Shown in pieces: positions 56,234 to 64,000 of a DNA stretch of 64,000 nucleotides. The notes beneath the pieces were generated by a model, which had not been told where the DNA came from, did no database searches, and saw nothing but the letters and a program-made list of their open reading frames with translations. The translations under genes and the position numbers were made by a program. Source of the stretch: Chitinophagaceae bacterium (GTDB taxonomy: Bacteria; Bacteroidota; Bacteroidia; Chitinophagales; Chitinophagaceae); assembly GCA_016713965.1 (NCBI GenBank), contig JADJOC010000009.1, positions 372,001-436,000 of the forward strand, given 5' to 3'. How positions within the stretch are numbered: position 1 is the first letter of the stretch; each line of letters begins with the position of its first letter.

Positions 56234-59200
56234 TTATTTATTATTAGCCTGAATTTTAATTTCTGTGTAATAATATTTACATAAAAAATCATAAATAATC
56301 ATTTCATGAAATCTTGCTTCCGATATAAAAAGCCTGTTTACACTCATGTGGATATAACTTGATATAAGATTTTGAAGATTGGGATGGTAGTTATTGCGGT
56401 TAACTCCTATTATCGCTTGTGCTATACTTTTAAAATCATTCGCATTATTGCTACATAAATTCATTAGAGGAACCCACTGTGATTTTTCATCAAATGAATT
56501 ATTAATGATATTTTTTATATCCATCCTGGCTAATGCATATTTTTTATTGAATTGCTGAAATAATAATTTATCTGCATTAAATTCTTTTGCAAATGCCGTG
56601 GCATTTGCTTTTGCTATTTGATATTTTTCTTCTACTGTAAAATCAAAACTATTCAACAAGTGGTCGGTAGATTTTATACCCCAGAGCCCCCTTGCATGTT
56701 CTCTTTCATCCCCTTGGGTGAGGTTAAGGAAAGAAAGTGTTTGCATGCTGTCTTTAAAAAAAAGTGTTTCTGCCAGCTCCATGGCTTCCGGTGTGTAGCG
56801 ATCAAGCTCCCTGGTATAAGTATCAATTTGTGTTTTCCATATTAAATTTCCTGTTGCGCCAGAATTCATTGCCTGTGAAAATGTATTAATTACATATCCA
56901 ATATCATCTTTATTAACCAGGTGAAACCTTATGCGTAAATGAAAATCAGGGTCACTATACCGTATAAAAAACCATTTATCAATTTTTTTATTTTTTAATA
57001 AGCTTATTACCAGCGGTTGTATAAATTCTTGTAATATCTTATCAGCGGACTTTTCTCCGCAATACAATTTATAATATATCCATTCTGAACCAGGCGGGAA
57101 ATTTTGTGGTACTGTTTTTTTATTAAAATTTAATAAGGCTGAATTTGTTTGGTAAACATTTGTGGTTTTTATTAATGGTGCTATGCATTGATTAATATAA
57201 AATTCACCTTTTTCATTTGTGATTTTCCCTGAAGTATCAAAAAGAAATTCTTTTATTACTATAGCATCTCTATGTTTTATAACATCAATAAATACTTCCA
57301 CGGATATTATATTGTCAAAATCAACCAACAGTTCATTATCCCCATCTGCCAAAATAATATATCGCGGCATTTTCCATTTTGAAACAAAATCCGGCAGAAA
57401 AATCCCATTGTCCTTAAATAATATTTCGTAATCGATTTTTTTCAATTGCCATGTAGCCTCAAATAATATTGTATTTTCAAAAACAACTCTTGGTAAAAAG
57501 AAAATTGACCGGACATATTACCCCAGCTAAAAGAAAAACTATTTCGAATATTCTGAGCTTGCAAGTCGCATAAAAATGATATACCGGCAAAGCCTTGTAG
57601 CTAAAATTATGGGCACTGCTTAGGCGTGGAATCACTTCTTTTGCAAACGCCTGGAAAATAATTTAATATGGCCATTAACAACAGAAATGTATAAATCATC
57701 AAGAGTAATTTGCTGTTCAACGGGTAATGATGATTTTGCTAAAAATGGAATTTCGTATTTTCTAAAAGCGGGATGTAATAAAATATTTCCTGTGCGGCTT
57801 TGCGGCAGGTGAATTATTTCTGCAAAGATAACTTCACTGTTTAACTGCTCTTCCTGTGCTACAATATCTTTTACCAGATTATCGACATCCGTGTTTCCAT
57901 GGGCAAAACGACCCAATAAATTTGCTGCACTTGATCCGCTTATACCTTCCAGGATAATTCTATTATCATCCAATATCCTGAATAATACAGCGGCAGAAGG
58001 CGGTACGTCGTTCCATTGCGCAGCAAACTGTTTGATATCTTCTGCTTTAATTTCCACTTCAAATACATCACCTTTATATGCCTGGCTTAATTTTTTAAAT
58101 AGCCAGCTTTGCAGCTTATTCCATTGTATAGTATAATCTTCTGAACGGGCTGTATCAGGCAAAACAATATTGTCTAAAAGCGGTGAAAGATTTTTACCGC
58201 TGTTGCCTGCATAAGTAATTCCGCTTTCCACATCCAATACCTGTAATAAAGGCATTTGTTTTCCTTCATACCTTTCATTAAATTTTTTTATAAAAGAGGT
58301 AAGGTTATCATTCTTTTTAGAATGATTTAACGCATTTAAAAATGAAAATGCATTAAGCAAAGAATTTTGTATTTGTGCTGCAATAATATTTTCTGCAGGC
58401 TTTCTGAATAAGTCTGCCTGGAATAATTTACTTTCTTCAAACGGGATATTTAACTGTGTTATTTTTTCTATTAATTTTTTATATGGATTAATGCTGTTAT
58501 CATTTGCTTTATCCATTAGCCTTATTTCTTTTTCAATACTTTGTAAATTTTTAATTATACCGGTTATCTCTTCATTTTCATCGTAATTAATGCGTTGGAG
58601 TATTTCCAATACCTGGTATATAAATTCTTTTCCTGTGATTGCCGGTTCCAACTCATTTACCAAAACCTGGCTTTCTATTATTTCATCAATAAATGCTATA
58701 GCTTCATCATTGGTAACACCTGTTTTTTGGGATAATAATTCTGACATTTGTTTAATAGTAATACCGCATTTAGCATGGCCCAGCAACAAGTCCAGATAAT
58801 CTGAATGCTGCACGGCACTAATCTGATGCTCCCGTTTTGCATTTACATACTTATATTCTACAAAACGTATTTCATTACCTATTTTATAAATGCTAGTATT
58901 CGGAAAATAAAAAATCCGGTTTTTTATAACCGGCATCAACGCTAACTGTTGTGCCAGGGCGCACAAATAATGCATATCTAACCGTGTACTGCGGTACATG
59001 TCTTTGGCTTCAAATATTACTTTACTCTCTGCATTGCTCCATTGCATCACGGCGCAGCCGGAAAACAAACCGAAAGGCGTACAGCGGCTATACATCCGCT
59101 GGTAATATTTAACCATGGATACCTGTATTTTTTTTATCTCTTTAGCCGTTTTTATTTTACCTTCTTTTAATTTTATACATTCCGAATACAGCACAGGCGA

Positions 59201-59335
59201 TGCTAAATAAATAGCTTCTAAAAAAACAGGATCCTGCAAAAATTTTGAAATAATATCTTTTTCTATGAAGTGTACAAAAGGAAAGTGTGGGCTTCGTAAC
59301 ACGAGGTTTTTATGAAATATGTAAGGGATGTCCAT
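56234..59335 (-). CDS. lanB: Class I lanthipeptide dehydratase LanB (three frame breaks)
   Basis: The gene is split into a 567-residue N-terminal frame and a 403-residue C-terminal frame. Three one-base losses in homopolymers (57639-57642, 57572-57576, 57495-57499) restore a single 1034-residue protein, through SRRLQKEVIPRLSSAHNF, YHFLCDLQAQ and WGNMSGQFSFLPRVVFEN, all LanB-like. The N-terminal lantibiotic dehydratase domain has the MYSRCTPFGLFSGC motif (residues 81-94), which belongs to tRNA-Glu-dependent dehydratases. The C-terminal SpaB_C/TIGR03891-type elimination domain has FFIRYSDPDFHLRIRFHL. It would dehydrate Ser/Thr residues of a precursor peptide. It follows LanC on the same strand. 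Confidence 0.9.
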
Positions 59336-59442
59336 AGAAAAATTCTATCAATTAAGTTGCAGTTATTTATCAATTTTGTATAGCAACTGCTATATTTACT
59401 AATTTGTAATTATATTGTTCTTTTTTGCTTGCCCAAAAAAGA

Positions 59443-59470
59443 ACTCCCGCCTTCGGACGGGACAGGCGAC
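59443..59470. repeat. Dispersed repeat, family A copy 7 (short)
   Basis: AACTCCCGCCTTCGGACGGG followed by ACAGGCGAC retains the hairpin core only. It lies between lanC and lanB. Confidence 0.55.
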
Positions 59471-59479
59471 AAAAGGCAT

Positions 59480-59506
59480 CCGAAAACGATTACATCCCGT
59501 TTTCGG
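59480..59506 (-). terminator. Hairpin between lanC and lanB
   Basis: CCGAAAACG at 59480-59488 pairs with CGTTTTCGG at 59498-59506 around a 9-base loop. It could attenuate transcription from lanC into lanB. No T-run directly follows. Confidence 0.5.
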
Positions 59507-59599
59507 AATTGTTCCTTGATTAGGCTTTGGTACTACTGTAGCCTCAACTTTTGATCATTATTGATCGTATTTGAATTAACTAGCAACTTGGGCTAATTA

Positions 59600-60873
59600 T
59601 TACAATAGCAAAGCTTTACTCCACGAAAGATTTTTATTACTAATAAAAGATAACAGCACCAGGTTAACTCCTGCAAGCCCTTCGAGCAAATTGCATTCTT
59701 TACCTACATAAATACCTTTTTCCATTTCTGATGGCAATAATTCCAAAGTCTGTTTAATCCAGTAGTGCCAGGCAGTTTGATATACCTGCTGGTGACTAAG
59801 ACCGTGCAGGCGTTTGTAAAACTGGGCCAGTCCTGCGGTACCATGGCAAATATGCGTATCCGATGCACCTACATCAGTTAATTTTTTACGCATAAATGTT
59901 GCAGCACCTAATAAATTTGCTTTGCTTATCCAACCGGGTATCTCCAGCAAAGTACCAGCTTTATACATGGCTAATAAAATATTTAAATCACCATAACACC
60001 AGGCCAGGCGTGGGCTAAAAATTTTTTTGCCTGTCAGCACTGTTTATCGTGGAAGGGAAAAAAAGACAATTTATTTTTTAAAAAATCTACTTCTGCCTGT
60101 TGCGCCAGCATAAAATTAATACCTTCCATAACCGTATGCTGCAGGAATGGATTAACCGCAATTTTTTCCTGTGCCTGTATCAGCAATACCAGCAACCCGG
60201 ATAAGCCATGTGATAAACTAAGGTTTATTTCTTGTTTATCTTTTTCAGCAGTTACGTAATTTCTAAACCAGATACCTTCCGGCTCTTCCACAGCTTTGCC
60301 GCAAATAGCATCAATAATTTTTTGCACATAGTTTTCAATAGCAGGACTGCAAAATCCTGTTGTACCGAGACCGGGCAGTCGCTGTGTAAAATAATGCAGC
60401 ACTCCCATGGCGCCATGCAAAAAATCTACAGCATCATATTTTATAATTTGTTCCATTGCTGAATCAAATAAAAAACGGTCCAGCATTTCCAGCTCATCCT
60501 GCAAATCAATTTCAATCAGCCCGGCATTATGCAACTCAGTAATCACATACCCCAACCCTGCGCCTCCGGCGCTAAACGCATTGCCAAAAATTTCAGGAGC
60601 TGTGGTATCCATCTGCTGCAATACTTCTTCCAATAGCGCTACGCATTTTTCGGCATACTCCGGTTTTTCCAAAGCTTCGTATACGCTGAAGTAATACAGC
60701 GCCATGCCCAGCTTTCCGCCCAGCAAAGAATTGTTGGCAGGGGCTTTACTTTCAATAAGCCGGTGAAGGTTATAAAATGTTTCGGTAGCTGATTGGGTTA
60801 GGTCAAAATCTTTTTCTTCCTTAGGTGAAAGGGTTTTTAATTTTCCCGCAGCTGAAATAATTGTTGTACTCAT
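59600..60873 (-). CDS. lanC: Lanthipeptide cyclase LanC (one frame break)
   Basis: The protein catalyses thioether ring formation between Cys and dehydroamino acids. The first frame holds NSLLGGKLGMALYYFSVY and SLSHGLSGLLVLL (the His region), then stops. Adding one base to the run at 60043-60045 gives FHDKTVLTGKKIFSPRLAWCYGDL and the second frame, with zinc ligands in WCYGD and CHGTAGLAQ. The restored length is 424 residues, normal for LanC. All zinc Cys/Cys/His ligands are present. The start overlaps the response-regulator stop by four bases, implying coupling. Confidence 0.9.
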
Positions 60874-61580
60874 TTTATTCTCAGGGTTTCTACTACGTTA
60901 TCTTTATAAGTAATACCAATTGGGATAAGCTTAGGGCTATCTTTAAGGCCCAGCATATTTCCTTCAATCATTGTTATTTTTTCTACCGGTACAATAAAAG
61001 AATTGTGCACCCTGATAAAACGGCTGGCCGGCAGCATTTCCATCATTTCTTTGAGGCCAAGTAACGACATTACTTTTTTATCTCCTGTATAAATAGCCAC
61101 ATAATTTTTCTGACCTTCTACAAAATCAATATCATCAAAATTTATTTTTATCAGCTTCCCCTTATTTTCTGTTTTAATAAAAATATGTGTTTCAGCGGTA
61201 CCTGTTGGTGTAGCAGGCTGCTGTGTACTCAACAGGTTTAATGCTTTTTGTGCCCCTTTGATAAACCTGGCATAGGTTACAGGCTTTAACAGGTAATCCA
61301 CCACATCATGATCAAAACCTTCCAAAGCATATTGCGGATATGCCGTACATAATATTACATGGCACTGGCCCCGGGTGGCTTTTATAAATTCCAGCCCCGA
61401 AAGCTGGGGCATTTGCACATCCAGGAAAACCAGGTCTATTTTTTGGGTGCTTAATTTTTGTAACGCTTCCACCGGGTTTGTAGTGTGGTGCACCAAAGAT
61501 AAAAAAGGTGTTTGCTTTACGTGGTGCACCAGCAGGTCTACCGCATGCTGCTCATCATCTACTACCATACAAGTTAACAT
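60870..61580 (-). CDS. LytTR-type response regulator
   Basis: The 236-residue regulator has a receiver domain (VVDDEQHAVDLL with the acidic pair, LVFLDVQMPQLSGLEF with phospho-acceptor Asp near residue 54, and the conserved Lys in YLLKPVTY) and a LytTR DNA-binding domain (KINFDDIDFVEGQKNYVAIYT, RFIRVHNSFIVPVEKITMIE). It is translated just before lanC (ATGA overlap) and follows the kinase gene by 24 bases. Direct repeats upstream of the operon at 63229-63275 are spaced as LytTR sites. Confidence 0.94.
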   Translation of the reverse strand: MLTCMVVDDEQHAVDLLVHHVKQTPFLSLVHHTTNPVEALQKLSTQKIDLVFLDVQMPQLSGLEFIKATRGQCHVILCTAYPQYALEGFDHDVVDYLLKPVTYARFIKGAQKALNLLSTQQPATPTGTAETHIFIKTENKGKLIKINFDDIDFVEGQKNYVAIYTGDKKVMSLLGLKEMMEMLPASRFIRVHNSFIVPVEKITMIEGNMLGLKDSPKLIPIGITYKDNVVETLRIK

Positions 61581-61604
61581 AGCTATTTATTATTGGTTAA
61601 ACAA

Positions 61605-62710
61605 TCAGTTGGTTATTAATACCCCATTTGAAGGATGGGCAATATTTATTTCCTGCAATTTAATGCTAAGGTAAACATCAAAAAAAGTACCGTCATTATT
61701 ATATTGCAAAGCCTGCGCATCTCCATACTCCATTTTTAGCCGGTCGGCAATATTGGTTAGCCCCACACCTGTGGAAGGGCCATCTTTAGGTCCGATGCGT
61801 ATTTTATTATGGATGGAAAAATGTATGGAATTATCCATTACCTGCAGGCTTACCACTATCGGGTTGGCCTGGTCCAGCGTATCGCCGTGCTTAAAAGCAT
61901 TTTCTAACAAAGTAATTAATATGTGGGGCAAAATGCGATAGCTGTGGATATTGCCGGTAACATTAAATTTTATGCTGATGGTATGGTTAAACCGCACTTG
62001 CTGCAAAGCAATATAATTGTGCAAATGCTCTACTTCCTGCTCCAGGAAAACCTTGCCATCTGCACCGCCTGTTTGCAAAGCATAACGCATGATATCGGTA
62101 AGCTTTGCAATGCCATCAGCAGCTTCTTCGGAATGCATTAATGTTTTGGAATAAAAAAAATTGAGTGTGTTGTACAAAAAATGTGGATTTATTTGCGCTT
62201 TTAAAAAATTGTATTCGAGTTTTATTTTTTCGTTTTGGAGGTTTAGGTTTTCATTTTGAAGTTGTAAGTTAGCATTATGAAGCTGAAGTTTTTGGATTTC
62301 AGTAAGTCGAAGCTGTCGTTCAGATTTAATAGATTTTTGAGCATACCAGAATAATAAAGCATAAATGGAATATGTAAGGTAGAAATATGTATGGTTGGGG
62401 AAAAACTCATTTGGCGTTCTAAAATCATAAATAGGTTTTCCAAAATAAGGCAAAATAAAATAAGTAATCCAATACCTTAAACCGAAATAAACAAACATAC
62501 CAGTAAAAAAAAGCAGAATTGATACTAATACTTTTTATTAAAAAATAATGGCTGTATAAGCAAGTAGTTATAATAGAAAACACTTATTAATAAACAATTC
62601 GTGATAATAAAAGTTGTAAAGTCAGCTTCGGAGCTTTTAGTAATAGCAAAAATCCATAAGAACCCTAAATAGCAAATCCAAAAAATAATATGTTTTTTCC
62701 AAATTACCAC
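61605..62710 (-). CDS. HisK-type sensor histidine kinase (one frame break)
   Basis: The C-terminal frame has a His_kinase domain with LKAQINPHFLYNTLNFFYS (His acceptor), a leucine-rich dimer helix, and the HATPase motifs LLENAFKHGD and STGVGLTNIADRL. Upstream, a frame with membrane helices IIFWICYLGFLWIFA and FIITNCLLISVFYYNYLLI joins it after one base is added to the run at 62532-62536 (NKKVLVSILLFFTGMFVYFG). The chosen start is a GTG at 62710, giving 368 residues; other starts extend into the repeat DNA upstream. It likely phosphorylates the LytTR regulator encoded next. Confidence 0.82.
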
Positions 62711-62729
62711 TTTTTTCTTTCCAGCGGGG

Positions 62730-62780
62730 TTTTCATCGCCAGACAATATCCCGTTAGCATGAAACCCCGATGAATCATAT
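62730..62780. repeat. Family C repeat hairpin, inverted copy
   Basis: AGCGGGGTTTTCATCGCCAG and TTAGCATGAAACCCCGATG match the complement of the terminal hairpin of the family C repeats in the 33-36 kb region. It lies at the 5' end of the kinase gene. Confidence 0.55.
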
Positions 62781-62865
62781 TGTTTAAAATTTATTGCTCT
62801 CATTTTTAAAATCTTTATACTGCTTTTAAATAACTGTAACCTGGCATTTTTAACTATAACGCTCT

Positions 62866-62930
62866 TTCCATGCAGCAGGGTTTCATGGCTAAGCTTCAAG
62901 CCCCGGCATGAAAACCACCGCTGGAAAGTA
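62866..62930. repeat. Second degenerate family C-like hairpin
   Basis: TTTCCATGCAGCAGGGTTTC and CCCCGGCATGAAAACCACCG form an imperfect hairpin with the same CATGAAA boxes. Its relation to the neighbouring copy is probable. Confidence 0.4.
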
Positions 62931-62939
62931 GTCTTTCAA

Positions 62940-63158
62940 TTATACTGCAAATGTTTTAAAAACCAATGCTACCACAACACAAAACTGAAATAATAAAAAT
63001 ATAACGATGAGCAGTCCTAACTTATTTGCTATCCTCATATTTTCCTGCTCATCCGGTAATTTTCCTCCTGATAGGCTTTCTAAAATATTTTGGTTAAATT
63101 GCATAATTACCTGCTTATTAAATATTGATTTTCTTTTTTGTATTTCTTCTTTTTTCAT
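62940..63158 (-). CDS. Small single-helix membrane protein in the lanthipeptide locus
   Basis: From the ATG at 63158 (an upstream ATG at 63194 is also possible) this encodes 72 residues: a highly charged start (MKKEEIQKRKSIF), a helical part with NILESLSGGKLPDEQEN, and a C-terminal membrane helix (LGLLIVIFLLFQFCVVVALVF). It is the first gene after the direct repeats at 63229-63275. It has only one Cys and few Ser/Thr in the tail, so it is a poor lanthipeptide precursor candidate. It might be a membrane partner of the kinase. No family was recognised. Confidence 0.6.
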   Translation of the reverse strand: MKKEEIQKRKSIFNKQVIMQFNQNILESLSGGKLPDEQENMRIANKLGLLIVIFLLFQFCVVVALVFKTFAV

Positions 63159-63228
63159 AAGGTATTTGTTAATACCTGAAAAGTACTGCGGCATTTTTCT
63201 TTTGCAAAATATAATACACCGATTAGCC

Positions 63229-63275
63229 GATTGTAAGGACGAATAGTTGGATTGTAAGGATTAGTTGGATTGTAG
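63229..63275. promoter_or_regulatory. Direct repeats spaced as LytTR binding sites
   Basis: GATTGTAAGGA occurs at 63229-63239 and 63250-63260 and, shortened, as GATTGTAG at 63268-63275. The first pair is spaced 21 bases from start to start, which suits the two 9-bp direct repeats with a 12-bp spacer recognised by LytTR regulators. The array is 70 bases upstream of the small membrane protein gene. Confidence 0.55.
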
Positions 63276-63347
63276 CTGTCATTTTCTCTTAAGTACAAAT
63301 ACTACACAGCTCCTAGTACTTCAATATAATAAAATACTAATAATACT

Positions 63348-64000
63348 TTATGTACTCAATACAGCCACATATGGCATAGTAATTTCTTTTTTATATGTAT
63401 CTCCCACATCAGTTGTACTAATGCTGAAATTATTTTTATATAAAGATTGCAGCCGTTGTTCAATATTGCTTAACCCTATGCCGGTAGAGCCTTCGTAAGC
63501 GCCTGTTCTTATTTTATTGTGTGTAGAAAAATAAACTGTTTGAATGCTATCATCAATTGTACAATATACAAAAGCAGGGTTATCCGCATCATGCAAATCC
63601 CCATGCTTAAAAATATTTTCTACCAGGGTAATTAATACCATTGGCGCTACCAGCTTTCCTTCAGCATTGCCCTGTACCTCAAAAGTAATGTGCAAAGCAC
63701 CTGAGAAACGCAGCTGGTGTATATTGATTACATTTTCTACATGTGTAATTTCTTCAGTGAGATTAGCCAGGCCATTTGTGGTGGTCTAATCTTTAAGCGA
63801 ATACCGCCTGATATCTGATAACATTAATATGCCTTCGGCTACGTTAGGGTGATTTTTAAAAGTCTGGGTATAAAAAAAATTAAGGCAATTGTATAAAAAA
63901 TGTGGGTTTATCTGGGCACGAAGAAAATCTTCCTGCAAACGGAGGTTTTTATTTTCTATTTCGAGTTTGGCTTTTTCGGCTTCAGCTTGTTGTTGCTCTG
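63348..64000 (-). pseudogene. Second HisK-type histidine kinase, partial, with in-frame TAG
   Basis: The gene enters from the right edge. It reads FLRAQINPHFLYNCLNFFYTQTF (His acceptor), LMLSDIRRYSLKD, a TAG at 63786-63788, then TTTNGLANLTEEI and the HATPase part (LVENIFKHGDLHDADNP, STGIGLSNIEQRL). Alignment with the kinase at 61605-62710 shows it is a paralog and that a sense codon is expected at the TAG. GAG to TAG by one substitution would explain it. If the stop is real, only a fragment without the ATPase domain is made. Confidence 0.8.

Noticed and set aside
56234..59335. Naturally split LanB (separate glutamylation and elimination proteins)
   Set aside because: The gap between the halves encodes the missing LanB segment once three homopolymer losses are corrected.
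62940..63194. Small protein as the lanthipeptide precursor
   Set aside because: There is a single Cys, few Ser/Thr after the SGG motif, and the tail is a membrane helix rather than a modifiable core.
1..64000. tRNA, rRNA and CRISPR arrays
   Set aside because: No T-arm consensus, rRNA-like block or regularly spaced repeat-spacer array was recognised in the gaps.

Overview
The window looks like a chromosomal piece of a Bacteroidota bacterium, most likely from the Chitinophagaceae or close relatives. The DNA is AT-rich. It carries type IX secretion and gliding genes (a PorP/SprF-like protein, PorV, GldJ), a bacillithiol-type glycosyltransferase (BshA), many short lipoproteins with a Cys lipobox, LytTR/HisK two-component genes, and -7 boxes of the TAnnTTTG type. 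No rRNA, tRNA or CRISPR array was seen.

Layout. 0-2 kb: the end of a membrane protein and small lipoproteins, two of them paralogs. 2-4.7 kb: upp, an IS3-family insertion sequence and a MITE-like repeat. 4.7-10.5 kb: PorP/SprF-like protein, EI24 protein, RsmI-like methylase, M28 peptidase, bshA. 10.8-17.4 kb: an ispF-dut-DUF4292-EnvC-like run, then porV and gldJ back to back. 17.6-33.2 kb: mostly housekeeping genes (uvrA, ECF sigma factor, split dsbD with a DsbD-alpha-like partner, purQ, membrane proteins, an SDR epimerase, an ABC-2 exporter, an APC permease). 33.2-41.2 kb: an accessory stretch with a VapBC remnant, a lipoprotein with a duplicated domain, orphan genes, an integron attC-like hairpin, and a broken MmeI-like restriction-modification gene that overlaps a possible nucleotidyl-cyclase-fold gene. 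41.4-46.1 kb: fatty-acid oxidation protein and metG. 46.4-56 kb: an Hsp90 paralog with a repeat-protein partner, tandem S66 carboxypeptidases, tandem alpha/beta hydrolases and a Kup potassium transporter. 56.2-64 kb: a class I lanthipeptide-type locus (LanB, LanC, LytTR regulator, two HisK-type kinases), probably one leftward operon apart from the second kinase.

Two features run through the window. First, at least seventeen one-base reading-frame breaks split otherwise intact genes. Most lie in short homopolymers, and fourteen lie to the right of 46 kb. Where I could align the halves, restoring one base gives a continuous, family-like protein and a length divisible by three. Long-read indel errors are the simplest explanation, so I annotate such genes as single units. 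Three in-frame stop codons do not fit that pattern and could be real. Second, short dispersed repeats of several families fill most gaps, and similar sequence appears to have entered the coding regions of uvrA and metG.

The best candidates for new biology are the lanthipeptide locus with no visible precursor and with LytTR-spaced direct repeats, the MmeI-like/cyclase-fold overlapping pair, and the Hsp90-paralog/partner pair.
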